A program made the position numbers and the translations under genes. Shown one piece after another: positions 55,819-64,000 of a stretch of DNA of 64,000 nucleotides. The notes below the pieces were generated by a model. That model was not told the DNA's origin and ran no database searches. It saw only the letters and a program-made list of their open reading frames with translations. Location: positions 26,423-90,422 of the forward strand of contig NZ_PJAU01000050.1 in NCBI RefSeq assembly GCF_002836255.1. Direction: 5' to 3'. Source of the DNA: Colwellia sp. 75C3. GTDB taxonomy: Bacteria > Pseudomonadota > Gammaproteobacteria > Enterobacterales > Alteromonadaceae. Position 1 is the first letter of the stretch. Every line of letters begins with the position of its first letter.

Positions 55819-55907
55819 ACGGCTTACTCCATTTTTGTTATTTTTAAAAGAGTTAAATGCTTTAGTAACAAAGGTAACTCATTTGTTACTTGTTTTTGTT
55901 GGTTGCT

Positions 55908-55937
55908 AAATTAGCAGGTTTAGGGGGGGGAGAGCAA
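55908..55937 (-). promoter_or_regulatory. Promoter of the precursor3-GGDEF4-GNAT2 unit
   Basis: On the minus strand: -35 TTGCTC (55932-55937), 18-bp spacer containing eight Cs, extended -10 TGCTAATTT (TAATTT at 55908-55913). The -10 overlaps a palindrome TGCTAA-A-TTAGCA (55904-55916) that could be an operator. From 55938 to 56136 no gene is seen. Confidence 0.6.
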
Positions 55938-56136
55938 TGATTAATCTGGGCTTTATTACCTCGGACGTTAGGGTAATTAGTTAGTTTATATTGATTTTAT
56001 TTGCACCATGGTGCAAACATAAGCTATGTAGAGCAGGAGCTAGGTAAATGAAGTTGCTATAGCGTCTTTATTTACTTTCTTATTCCCGTGTGTTTTTGTT
56101 TTACATTTAGGTTTTCAACTATTGATAAGTCTTTAC

Positions 56137-57462
56137 CTATCGTTGCTGGGCAAACTTTACTACACCTGTTTTTTCAGCTGAGCGGTCAAACACCACGTAA
56201 TAGTTATTTAATAAGGGCAAACCAATAATACTTTGATTAGGCCATTGTGGTAACTGGCTCAATAAACGCAAGCAGGCCTTGTTATGATTAGGGGTATTTA
56301 TTTGCCAGTACGTTTGTGGCGTACAAGCTAGTTGTACTATTTTCTCAGATGTTGTGGCGGTTGCTGCCTCACCAACAAAGTTGAAATACAGCGTTGGCCA
56401 CTCTGAAAGTGTTAACTTACCTACATCTATACCTGTTAATTGTGCGCTCATTTCTTTAAAAGGTGCTAAACATTTGGCAAAGTTGCCGTTATAAGCAATG
56501 AGGTAGTTAATGACTTGTTGGTAAATGTCGGCAGTAAGTACTATACCCCCTGCACCAGTATCGATAATGGCGTTAGTGAAGTAAGTCTTTAGTTTGTTCG
56601 GCTCAAGTGGCTCTGCTGTTATAGGCTTGCTTTTTCCCACTTGAACAGACTTTAGCGCTACATTGTAATAAACATCGTGTTCTACCTTAATGCTTTGGAA
56701 CTCACCTTGGTATAAGTCTGTTTGTTCTTCACCACCACCTAATATCAACAGGCCTTGGTTCAAAGGATCTTTAGCCAACTCAAGAGCGGGAGTGTTGTCA
56801 GTATTGTCGGCATTAATATGTATCGCAGAACGTTTACTATAGAAAGCAAACTTGTTGGCGCTGAGTTGCTGCTGTTCTAATAAAGTGAAGTAGGGCGTAA
56901 CGTCATGTTCGGGGTACTTCCACATCAATTTTTTAAAACTGGCTAGATTTTCACTTACTTCTTCACTAAAAGGCCAAGGGTAACTGAGCGCAGGATTAAT
57001 ATTATGCTCAGTAAAGTAGTTACTAAAATCAAAGCTTTTGTTTAGGTGATGATAAGCCAAGCCTAAAATACCATCGGCAGCACCAAAGGTTTTACTTTGT
57101 TTTGCAGAATGTACCAGGGCAACTGGCGCATCACTCAAGTTCATACTTGGACTTTTTGCGATGCTTTGCGGATGTTTGGAGTGATGGCAGTGCTCATGAA
57201 TATTAATACTGGTATATATAACCGGACCATTCCAGCCGCCAACACCATAATTAACTTCTTGTATTGCGGTGCTAGGCGTTAACTTTTTATCAAGGGCTGC
57301 TTGGTAAGTTGTACTTTTTACTACCAAAGTGCTGCTACCGGTATCGAGTAGTAGGTTAACAGGCGATTTTTCACTACCTAGATGTAAGGTTACGCTGTAA
57401 TCACCTTGTCCAAATACATTGGTAATAGGCATTCTTAACATTGTTGTCATGGCATTTGTCAT
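56137..57462 (-). CDS. Pepsin-family (A1) aspartic protease, bacterial type
   Basis: 441 aa. Two catalytic motifs: D40-T-G-S-S in LLLDTGSS and D301-T-G-A-G in AIIDTGAGG. A flap tyrosine N-Y72-G-V-G-G-W and the structural G-I-L-G-L-A-Y and L-I-L-G-G are also present. No signal peptide or propeptide, so it is probably cytoplasmic and made active, as for shewasin of Shewanella. Two-domain bacterial pepsins are rare and known from Shewanella, Colwellia and few others. It lies directly before the borosin-type genes on the same strand and could release cores from leaders, which is inference. Confidence 0.9.
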   Translation of the reverse strand: MTNAMTTMLRMPITNVFGQGDYSVTLHLGSEKSPVNLLLDTGSSTLVVKSTTYQAALDKKLTPSTAIQEVNYGVGGWNGPVIYTSINIHEHCHHSKHPQSIAKSPSMNLSDAPVALVHSAKQSKTFGAADGILGLAYHHLNKSFDFSNYFTEHNINPALSYPWPFSEEVSENLASFKKLMWKYPEHDVTPYFTLLEQQQLSANKFAFYSKRSAIHINADNTDNTPALELAKDPLNQGLLILGGGEEQTDLYQGEFQSIKVEHDVYYNVALKSVQVGKSKPITAEPLEPNKLKTYFTNAIIDTGAGGIVLTADIYQQVINYLIAYNGNFAKCLAPFKEMSAQLTGIDVGKLTLSEWPTLYFNFVGEAATATTSEKIVQLACTPQTYWQINTPNHNKACLRLLSQLPQWPNQSIIGLPLLNNYYVVFDRSAEKTGVVKFAQQR

Positions 57463-57763
57463 TATTTTTATGATTATTATTGTTTTAACTTCAGTTGGCC
57501 TAAGTGCTGTTATTTTACTCTGCCACAGTTACAGCCGTTATTCGAGCTAAGTTTGCGCCATATTTGGCTTTGTCTTTTTTGTCTCATTTGTCAACAAATT
57601 TGTTAATGAATTGTATGATTTACGCCCACATTAATACTTTAATAAATGTCAATATCAAAAAGGTGAAAAAAAACAAATATTGTTCAAATTCTATGCTTTT
57701 CAATTGAAAAAAAGACGTGTAAACTTAGCGCCCTTTTGGAAGGTAGCTCAAAAAAACAGCAGT
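57463..57763. other. Divergent promoter region of pepsin-like gene and dusB-fis
   Basis: 301 bp, A+T-rich, no gene. A 67-codon frame at 57504 has no support. ATTTGTCAACAAAT (imperfect palindrome) occurs near 57590. The dusB-fis promoter should be near 57640-57740, but I cannot fix it. Confidence 0.4.
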
Positions 57764-58780
57764 ATGAAAATAGGCACATATCAACTCAATTCTCAGGTAA
57801 TGCTTGCCCCTATGGCAGGGATTACCGATCAACCTTTTCGACAATTATGTTGTCAATTGGGTGCAGGCTTAGCAGTGTCCGAAATGCTTTCGTCAAATCC
57901 GAAAGTGTGGCATACCGAAAAGTCTAAATTGAGAATGGTGCATAGCGATGCTGCAGGTATTCGTTCGGTACAAATTGCTGGAAGTTGTCCTGAAGAATTA
58001 GCGTTTGCTGCGAAAGTAAATGCTGATAACGGCGCGCAAATTATTGATATCAATATGGGCTGTCCTGCAAAAAAGGTAAATAAAAAATTAGCGGGTTCTG
58101 CTTTATTGAAAGAACCTGCATTGGTTGAGCGTATTGTTCAGTCGGTGGTGAATGCGGTAAATATTCCGGTCACGCTAAAAATTCGCACAGGATGGTGTGA
58201 AGATACTCGTAATGGTATTGAAATAGCTAAAATTGCCGAAGGTAGTGGTATAGCATCACTCGCAGTGCATGGCCGTACTCGTAATGACTTTTATAAAGGC
58301 AATGCGGAATACGACACTATTAAAGCAATAAAAGCAGCGATTTCAATTCCGGTAGTGGCAAATGGTGATATTACGTCACCTGAAAAGGCACTGCAGGTTT
58401 TAACCCTTACGGGAGCAGATGCCATAATGATTGGCCGTGGTGCACAGGGTCGTCCGTGGATTTTTCGAGAAATTAATCATTTTTTGACAACGGGCAATAA
58501 AATGTTAGCACCAGCATTGAGTGAAGTACGCTCAATTGTATTGGCCCATGTTATGGAGTTACATCAGTTTTACGGCGATTTCAAAGGTGTGATGATCGCC
58601 CGAAAACACGTGTCTTGGTATGTACATAACCTAGTTGATTGCCTTGAAGGCTTCAGCGCAGCGTTTAACATTGACCAAGGCAAAGCGTTTAGAGCTATTT
58701 TTAATGGTTTAGCGTCGACCGATGAACAATTGGTGACGTTAGACAAATTTTTTGATGATTTTGCTACTGGTTCCTTTTAG
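57764..58780 (+). CDS. dusB: tRNA-dihydrouridine synthase B
   Basis: 338 aa from the ATG at 57764; the open frame continues 28 codons upstream but family alignment starts with [11 protein letters not shown]-binding TIM barrel: [12 protein letters not shown] (15-26), D-I-N-M-G-C100-P-A-K-K with the catalytic Cys in the same position as E. coli DusB, then K-I-R-T-G-W, V-H-G-R-T-R, N-G-D-I and [12 protein letters not shown]. Reduces uridine in the tRNA D-loop. Followed by fis after 64 bp, as in E. coli. Confidence 0.95.
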   Translation: MKIGTYQLNSQVMLAPMAGITDQPFRQLCCQLGAGLAVSEMLSSNPKVWHTEKSKLRMVHSDAAGIRSVQIAGSCPEELAFAAKVNADNGAQIIDINMGCPAKKVNKKLAGSALLKEPALVERIVQSVVNAVNIPVTLKIRTGWCEDTRNGIEIAKIAEGSGIASLAVHGRTRNDFYKGNAEYDTIKAIKAAISIPVVANGDITSPEKALQVLTLTGADAIMIGRGAQGRPWIFREINHFLTTGNKMLAPALSEVRSIVLAHVMELHQFYGDFKGVMIARKHVSWYVHNLVDCLEGFSAAFNIDQGKAFRAIFNGLASTDEQLVTLDKFFDDFATGSF

Positions 58781-58844
58781 GGGCGAGTGAAAAATTGTTG
58801 TAGTTTTATTTTATTTTTATTAACAAAAGAAAGAGTTATATCAT

Positions 58845-59132
58845 ATGTTCGAACAAAATGTTTCTTCTCCATTTATTACTGGCGATATTCAGACACAAAC
58901 TAAGACTTCTCCATTACGTACTCAAGCTAAAATCGCAATCAGCAACTACTTATCACAATTAAATGGTAACGATGTTGATGATATGTATGATCTTGTATTG
59001 AGCGAAATTGAAGCGCCAATGTTAGAAGAAGTTATGATGTACACTCGCGGTAACCAAACACGCGCTGCCAACTTGTTAGGCATTAACCGCGGTACGTTAC
59101 GCAAGAAACTTAAAAAATACGGCATGAACTAA
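58845..59132 (+). CDS. fis: Nucleoid-associated DNA-binding protein Fis
   Basis: 95 aa (E. coli 98). The C-terminal helix-turn-helix [24 protein letters not shown] is essentially the enterobacterial one; the N-terminal invertase-stimulating arm is also recognisable. Controls DNA topology and stable RNA synthesis. Co-transcribed with dusB; terminator 16 bp after the stop. Confidence 0.97.
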   Translation: MFEQNVSSPFITGDIQTQTKTSPLRTQAKIAISNYLSQLNGNDVDDMYDLVLSEIEAPMLEEVMMYTRGNQTRAANLLGINRGTLRKKLKKYGMN

Positions 59133-59148
59133 GCCAGTATTTTTATAT

Positions 59149-59170
59149 AAAGCACCTTCGGGTGCTTTTT
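59149..59170 (+). terminator. Terminator of dusB-fis
   Basis: AAAGCACC-TTCG-GGTGCTTT followed by T residues (59149-59170); a stable UUCG tetraloop hairpin right after fis. Confidence 0.93.
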
Positions 59171-59281
59171 AAGTTTTATAGCACTCTAAATCTCTTTAAT
59201 TAATCATGTAACTTTGCAAGTTAGCGTTATCAGTTAATGATAATAGGCTAGCAGTACGTTACAACTAAAAAGGTAAAAATA

Positions 59282-60883
59282 ATGGATACTCCACGTCCAA
59301 TTAAACGCGCACTATTAAGTGTTTCTGATAAAGCAGGTATTGTTGAATTTGCTCGTCGCTTAAGTGAGAAAGGTGTTGATCTTCTTTCTACTGGCGGTAC
59401 AGCAAAATTATTAGCTGAAAACGGCATTAAAGTAACTGAAGTATCTGACTACACAGGTCACCCAGAAATTATGGATGGTCGTGTTAAAACATTACACCCT
59501 AAAGTACATGGCGGCATTTTAGCGCGTCGTGGTATTGATGAAACAGTAATGGCAGAAAACGATATCAGCGCAATTGATATGGTAGTGGTTAACTTGTACC
59601 CGTTTGCTAATGCAGTAAGTGATGAAAATTGTTCATTAGAAAATGCAATTGAAAATATTGATATTGGTGGCCCAACGATGGTTCGTGCCGCTGCTAAGAA
59701 CCATAAAGACGTGACTATTGTTGTTAATGCCAGCGATTACGATCGTGTGTTAACAGAATTAGATAACAACAATGATTCATTAACGTATAAAACACGTTTT
59801 GATTTAGCGATTGCTGCCTATGAGCATACTGCTAGCTACGATGGAATGATCGCTAACTACTTTGGTAAAATGTTACCAGCGTACGGCGAAACAGAATCGA
59901 CAGCGTCTTTTGAAAATAAAGTTAAATTCCCACGTACTTTTAATAGCCAGTTTATTAAAACACAAGATTTACGTTACGGTGAAAACTCGCATCAAGATGC
60001 TGCTTTTTATAAAGAAGCGAATCCTGAAGAAGCGTCAATTTCTACCGCGACTCAGTTACAAGGTAAAGCTTTATCTTATAACAACATCGCTGATACTGAT
60101 GCAGCATTAGAATGTGTTAAAGAATTTGATGAGCCAGCTTGTGTCATTGTTAAGCACGCTAACCCTTGTGGTGTTGCGATTGGTGATAACATTTTAGCGG
60201 CTTATGAAGGCGCTTATAAAACTGATCCTACTTCTGCTTTTGGTGGCATCATCGCGTTTAACCGCGAATTAGATGCAGATACTGCTGAAGCGATTGTTTC
60301 TCGTCAATTTGTTGAAGTAATCATTGCACCAAGTGTTTCTGATGCTGCAGCACAAATTGTAGCTGCTAAGCCTAATTTACGTTTATTAGAATGTGGTCAG
60401 TGGGATAACAAATCAACTGGCTTTAATTTGAAACGTGTTAACGGCGGTTTATTAGTACAAGATACTGACCAAGGTAGCGTAACAAGTGATGACTTAACGG
60501 TTGTTACTAAGCGTCAACCTACAGCAGACGAGATGCGTGATTTACAATTTTGTTGGAAAGTAGCAAAATTTGTTAAATCTAACGCGATTGTTTACGTTAA
60601 AAATAGCTCCACTATCGGTGTCGGCGCTGGCCAAATGAGCCGCGTATACTCAGCGAAAGTTGCGGGTATTAAAGCTGCTGATGAAAACTTAGAAGTTAAA
60701 GGTTCGGTAATGGCCTCTGATGCATTCTTCCCATTCCGTGATGGTTTAGACGCAGCTGCTGAAGCAGGCATTACTGCCGTAATTCAGCCGGGTGGCTCTA
60801 TGCGTGATAACGAAGTTATTGCAGCAGCAGACGAACATAACATCGCGATGGTGTTTACAGGTATGCGTCACTTCCGCCATTAA
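59282..60883 (+). CDS. purH: Bifunctional AICAR formyltransferase/IMP cyclohydrolase
   Basis: 533 aa. N-terminal MGS-like IMP cyclohydrolase part ([28 protein letters not shown]) and C-terminal AICARFT part with K-H-A-N-P-C-G, S-A-F-G-G-I and D-A-F-F-P-F-R-D. Last two steps of de novo IMP synthesis. No clear PurR box before it. In E. coli purH is followed by purD; here an exported methyltransferase gene intervenes. Confidence 0.96.
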   Translation: MDTPRPIKRALLSVSDKAGIVEFARRLSEKGVDLLSTGGTAKLLAENGIKVTEVSDYTGHPEIMDGRVKTLHPKVHGGILARRGIDETVMAENDISAIDMVVVNLYPFANAVSDENCSLENAIENIDIGGPTMVRAAAKNHKDVTIVVNASDYDRVLTELDNNNDSLTYKTRFDLAIAAYEHTASYDGMIANYFGKMLPAYGETESTASFENKVKFPRTFNSQFIKTQDLRYGENSHQDAAFYKEANPEEASISTATQLQGKALSYNNIADTDAALECVKEFDEPACVIVKHANPCGVAIGDNILAAYEGAYKTDPTSAFGGIIAFNRELDADTAEAIVSRQFVEVIIAPSVSDAAAQIVAAKPNLRLLECGQWDNKSTGFNLKRVNGGLLVQDTDQGSVTSDDLTVVTKRQPTADEMRDLQFCWKVAKFVKSNAIVYVKNSSTIGVGAGQMSRVYSAKVAGIKAADENLEVKGSVMASDAFFPFRDGLDAAAEAGITAVIQPGGSMRDNEVIAAADEHNIAMVFTGMRHFRH

Positions 60884-61160
60884 GATTTATTCTTGTCGCT
60901 GTTAGCCACAATTTAGTTGTCGAATGTACTCTCTGACTAACGTCAGCTCCGTGCTTTTTCCTATAAATTGAAACTAACAGCTTAAAGAACCTTTCTTAAG
61001 GTGAAAGAAAAAGATAGAAGAAAAGCAGTGTTGATTTATTTACTTACAATGAAAATAAGTATGGTAATAAAATCTACGCTGCTTGTTTGTTTCAAATCTG
61101 TTATAAATATTGCTGATAATTTATATCTTCAATGATATTGATAAAAATACTAATAATTTC
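60884..61160. other. Intergenic stretch after purH
   Basis: No gene or RNA recognised. CCTTTCTTAAGGTGAAAG near 60980 is a weak inverted repeat. No strong purH terminator is visible. Confidence 0.4.
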
Positions 61161-61321
61161 ATACCAGTTTCACTAATGTGGTGATCAATTTATACGTAGG
61201 GAAAACGAACAAATACAAGGCATTTATTTTAATAACTAGTTGTTCTAATTATTAAATAAATAACGCAGTAGTTGGTTGTTTTAACAAGTAGAAATGAGCA
61301 CTTAGTTAGTGAGATTGGTAT
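61161..61321. mobile_element. MITE-like element, same design as 28304-28567
   Basis: Ends ATACCAGTTTCACTAA and TTAGTGAGATTGGTAT are inverted copies with few mismatches. Inside, GGCATTTATTTTAATAACTAG and CTAATTATTAAATAAATAACGC pair into a long A+T hairpin, the same CAAGGCATT...AATAACGC plan as in the first element. 161 bp, non-coding. Its right end lies 17 bp before the start codon of the next gene, so it supplies or alters that gene's leader. Confidence 0.72.
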
Positions 61322-61338
61322 TACAAAGGAAAATAGTT

Positions 61339-62193
61339 ATGACAATTAAAACAAACGCGCTTAAATCAATCGCTATTGCAGTGACCTTAAGCTGTGGAGC
61401 ATTAAGTTTATCTGCTACGGCACATGATACTCATGCACATGAAGCTAATTCCAACAAAAGTGCATCAATAAAAGTACTTGAAAATGCTGTGTCAGGTGAT
61501 CATCGTACGGCTAAAAATAAAGCGCGTGATCAATATCGTCATCCTATTGAAACGTTGAACTTTTTTGGTTTTACACCAGATATGACCGTCGTTGAAATTA
61601 CGCCAGGTGGTGGTTGGTACACTGAAATACTAGCACCAGCGTTAAAAGGTACTGGTAAATTATATGGTGCTCATTACCCCGATACAGGTGCTGATGACTA
61701 TTACAGTAATTCACGTAAAAAATTAGTGAAGAAACTTGCTTCAGATGTAGTTTTCAGTGACGTTGTTTTAACAGACTTTACTCCACGTCAAGAAAGTGTT
61801 TTAGCACCACAAGGTAGTGCTGATCTAATCTTAACGTTCAGAAATCTACATAACTGGAAAGATGCGGGTGTAGAGCAAGTATTTAAAGATGCTTTTAATG
61901 CACTTAAGCCAGGTGGTGTTTTAGGTGTAGTTGAACACAGATTACCTGCAGACGGTGATGCTAAAGTAGCAGTAGGTTATGTTTCTGAAACTAATACTAT
62001 TAAACAAGCTAAAGCGGCTGGTTTTAGATTTTCAGCTTCTAGTGAAATTAATGCTAACCCAAAAGATTTAGCACAATACAAAGTCTGGACTTTACCACCT
62101 AGCTTAGCGCTTAAAGATAAAGACAGAGCAAAATATTTAGCGATTGGCGAAAGCGATCGTATGACATTAAAATTTGTTAAACCAGCGAAATAA
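61339..62193 (+). CDS. Exported class I SAM-dependent methyltransferase-like protein
   Basis: 284 aa from the ATG at 61339, chosen because AAAGGAAAA precedes it and a signal peptide (I-A-V-T-L-S-C-G-A-L-S-L, cleavage near ATA) begins there. After a His-rich stretch comes a methyltransferase fold: V-V-E-I-T-P-G-G-G-W-Y-T-E-I-L (SAM loop), L-Y-G-A-H-Y-P, L-T-F-R-N-L-H-N-W and K-P-G-G-V-L-G-V-V-E-H. Periplasmic targeting is odd for a SAM enzyme, since SAM is not known to be abundant there. It sits between purH and purD. Substrate unknown. Confidence 0.82.
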   Translation: MTIKTNALKSIAIAVTLSCGALSLSATAHDTHAHEANSNKSASIKVLENAVSGDHRTAKNKARDQYRHPIETLNFFGFTPDMTVVEITPGGGWYTEILAPALKGTGKLYGAHYPDTGADDYYSNSRKKLVKKLASDVVFSDVVLTDFTPRQESVLAPQGSADLILTFRNLHNWKDAGVEQVFKDAFNALKPGGVLGVVEHRLPADGDAKVAVGYVSETNTIKQAKAAGFRFSASSEINANPKDLAQYKVWTLPPSLALKDKDRAKYLAIGESDRMTLKFVKPAK

Positions 62194-62231
62194 TTGCTGA
62201 TTTAACCAAAAGAAAATTAATAGGAAAACAT

Positions 62232-63527
62232 ATGAAAATCTTAGTTATAGGCGGCGGCGGTCGTGAACATGCTTTAGCATGGAAAGCGGCTCAATCAAGT
62301 CAGGTTACTAAAGTGTTTGTTGCTCCGGGTAATGCTGGTACAGCAACCGAAGCAAAATTAGAAAATGTTGCTATCGATATTAGTGATAATGCTGCCTTAG
62401 TTGCTTTTGCTCAAAGTGAAGACGTTGCCTTAACTATTGTTGGCCCTGAACAACCACTGGTTGATGGTGTTGTTGATGCTTTTCAAGCTGAAGGGTTAGC
62501 TATTTTTGGTCCAAGTGCCAAAGCTGCTCAACTTGAAGGTTCAAAGTCATTTACTAAAGACTTCTTAGCACGTAACAAAATCCCTTCAGGCAGCTATGAA
62601 AAGTTCACCGAAGTTGAGCCTGCATTGGCTTATGTTCGTGAACAGGGCGCACCTATTGTTGTTAAAGCTGATGGTTTAGCTGCAGGTAAAGGCGTTATTG
62701 TTGCATTAACATTAAAAGAAGCAGAAGACGCTATTACCGATATGTTAGCGGGTAATGCTTTTGGTGATGCGGGTCATCGCGTAGTGATTGAAGAGTTTCT
62801 TGAAGGTGAAGAAGCTAGTTTCATCGTAATGGTTGATGGTAAAAATGTTTTACCAATGGCAACAAGCCAAGATCATAAACGTGCACTCAATGGTGACTTA
62901 GGCCCAAATACGGGTGGCATGGGAGCATATTCTCCAGCAGCAGTAGTTACGGCTGAAATTCATGATCGTATTATGGCTGAAGTAATTATGCCGACGGTTG
63001 AAGGCATGGCTAACGAAGATGCTCCTTATAGTGGCTTCTTATATGCTGGTTTAATGATAGCAAGTGATGGTACACCGAACGTTATTGAATATAACTGTCG
63101 TTTTGGTGATCCTGAAACACAGCCAATCATGATGCGCTTACAATCAGATTTAGTTGAATTATGTCTAGCCGCTACACGTGGTGAATTAGATAAAGCAACG
63201 ATCGAATTTGATAGTCGCGCAGCTGTAGGTGTAGTACTTGCCGCACAATCTTATCCTGCAAGTTATCCAAAAGGTGATGTGATCTCTGGTTTAGATAAAA
63301 ATAACAATGTATCAGCCAAAACATTCCATGCTGGTACTAAGTTAAATGAGCAAGGTGAGGTTGTTACTAACGGTGGTCGTGTACTATGTGCAACTGCATT
63401 GGGCAATACAGTAACTGAAGCTCAACAAACGGCTTATGAGTTACTACATCAGATCACGTGGAAAGGTGTCGAATTTAGAACAGACATTGCTTATCGTGCA
63501 ATCGAACGTGAACAAGAAAATAGCTAA
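62232..63527 (+). CDS. purD: Phosphoribosylamine-glycine ligase (GAR synthetase)
   Basis: 431 aa, standard length. N-terminal M-K-I-L-V-I-G-G-G-G-R-E-H-A-L-A, ATP-grasp core with V-V-K-A-D-G-L-A-A-G-K-G-V and E-E-F-L-E-G-E-E-A-S, then T-G-G-M-G-A-Y-S-P and Y-N-C-R-F-G-D-P-E-T-Q. Second step of de novo purine synthesis. Ends with strong terminators. Confidence 0.97.
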   Translation: MKILVIGGGGREHALAWKAAQSSQVTKVFVAPGNAGTATEAKLENVAIDISDNAALVAFAQSEDVALTIVGPEQPLVDGVVDAFQAEGLAIFGPSAKAAQLEGSKSFTKDFLARNKIPSGSYEKFTEVEPALAYVREQGAPIVVKADGLAAGKGVIVALTLKEAEDAITDMLAGNAFGDAGHRVVIEEFLEGEEASFIVMVDGKNVLPMATSQDHKRALNGDLGPNTGGMGAYSPAAVVTAEIHDRIMAEVIMPTVEGMANEDAPYSGFLYAGLMIASDGTPNVIEYNCRFGDPETQPIMMRLQSDLVELCLAATRGELDKATIEFDSRAAVGVVLAAQSYPASYPKGDVISGLDKNNNVSAKTFHAGTKLNEQGEVVTNGGRVLCATALGNTVTEAQQTAYELLHQITWKGVEFRTDIAYRAIEREQENS

Positions 63528-63552
63528 CTAAAATTTGGCTTGGTAAAACAGA

Positions 63553-63580
63553 TAGATCATCTTAGTGATCTAGCCTTTTT
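63553..63580 (+). terminator. Possible first terminator after purD
   Basis: TAGATCA (63553-63559) pairs with TGATCTA (63566-63572), three bases later five Ts. Weak alone. Confidence 0.45.
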
Positions 63581-63605
63581 ATCCTATGATCATTTAGATA
63601 ATGTT

Positions 63606-63633
63606 AAAAAACCGACCTTAGTGTCGGTTTTTT
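63606..63633 (+). terminator. Main terminator after purD
   Basis: AAAAAACCGAC (63606-63616) pairs with GTCGGTTTTTT (63623-63633) around a 6-nt loop. A strong intrinsic terminator; symmetric A/T runs make it work in both directions. Confidence 0.93.
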
Positions 63634-63844
63634 CATTATTATACGGAATAATTAATCTAAACTAGTGTCATAACAAAGTTAAATCGATACGTTACCTGAT
63701 AATACATAGTGAGATAACTACAGCTGTAAACTCAGTATTGTTTAATGAATTGCTCAAGGATCATCAACGATCGTGCTTTATAGCCCAATAAGAAAGCTAT
63801 ATGTACGTAAATCGTGCGAACAAACGTAAAGGTGAAAATAACCC

Positions 63845-63872
63845 TTGATCAAATGTTAAAGCTCTCTATAAT
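63845..63872 (+). promoter_or_regulatory. Strong promoter, probably of a stable RNA operon beyond the window
   Basis: -35 TTGATC (63845-63850), 16-bp spacer, perfect -10 TATAAT (63867-63872), then a GC discriminator GCGC. This is the form of growth-rate-regulated rRNA/tRNA promoters. No protein start with a ribosome-binding site follows up to 64000, so a long leader of an rRNA operon is likely. Between 63634 and 63844 no gene is seen; Fis sites are plausible. Confidence 0.55.
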
Positions 63873-64000
63873 GCGCTCCAGTTCCAAGGGGTTCACGCAA
63901 AATGAATCGTCAACGGACTGTTTTGATATGTTATCTAACCGAATATTTGGTAAATAACATAAGTTAACGTGTTGTTTTAAATTTTTCTCGAAATACTTTT

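Noticed and set aside
57504..57707. 67-codon frame upstream of dusB
   Set aside because: Lies in the divergent promoter region and overlaps the open extension of the dusB frame; no support.
1..64000. CRISPR arrays, tRNA genes, phage or transposase genes
   Set aside because: Looked for regular spaced repeats, cloverleaf-like sequences and transposase/integrase motifs; none found in the window.

Overview
The window looks like a chromosomal segment of a psychrophilic marine gammaproteobacterium, most likely Colwellia or a close relative in the Alteromonadales. The basis is the low GC content, the dusB-fis and purH/purD blocks, a class of short ATACCA/TGGTAT-ended repeats, a bacterial pepsin homologue, a PEP-CTERM protein and many secreted peptidases. 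The genus is inferred; no marker rRNA is visible.

Layout. 1-9441: a truncated FHA-domain membrane protein overlapping a periplasmic trypsin-like protease, a class D beta-lactamase homologue, a TonB receptor with Met-rich loops (probably copper), a secreted subtilase and a divergent M19 dipeptidase. 9546-30912: an accessory region with an unusual organisation. A full-length MmcQ/YjbR gene (9546-9938) is followed by five partial copies of its last ~145 bp, all on the + strand, which divide the region into five cargo segments. These carry (i) a four-gene glucosylglycerate synthesis/phosphorolysis operon, (ii) a 7TM-GGDEF-EAL protein, (iii) an S33 hydrolase plus a LytTR regulator, (iv) an SdiA-regulated-type lipoprotein, an LpxO-like hydroxylase and a two-component system sharing TGTCAA-N5-TGTCAA operators, and (v) an S41 peptidase, a MITE and a DUF885 protein. 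31019-41311: a lipoprotein, a sulfatase-YHYH fusion, CIA30 and TIGR02450 proteins, a LysR regulator, an RluA-type synthase, a CysG-like protein with a decayed methyltransferase half, and RraA.

42509-57462 is the most interesting part. It is a solid block of minus-strand genes lying between prmA and dusB-fis, which are neighbours in E. coli. It contains a split-borosin RiPP system: one SonM/OphMA-like peptide-backbone alpha-N-methyltransferase, three paralogous SonA-like precursor proteins with a helical leader, a short hydrophobic core and an acidic tail, four paralogous signal peptide-TPR-TM-GGDEF proteins, two paralogous GNAT acetyltransferases and a pepsin-family aspartic protease. Three transcription units (precursor3-GGDEF4-GNAT2, precursor2-GGDEF3-GNAT1, methyltransferase-precursor1-GGDEF2) each start from a closely related extended -10 promoter. 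This suggests modular duplication and a link between backbone-methylated peptides and c-di-GMP signalling. A PEP-CTERM gene with a sigma-54-type promoter lies between a pair of ~340-bp direct repeats within the block.

57764-64000 is housekeeping: dusB, fis, purH, an exported SAM-dependent methyltransferase just behind a second MITE, purD, a strong terminator, and a perfect TATAAT promoter with a GCGC discriminator at the right edge that probably drives a stable RNA operon outside the window.
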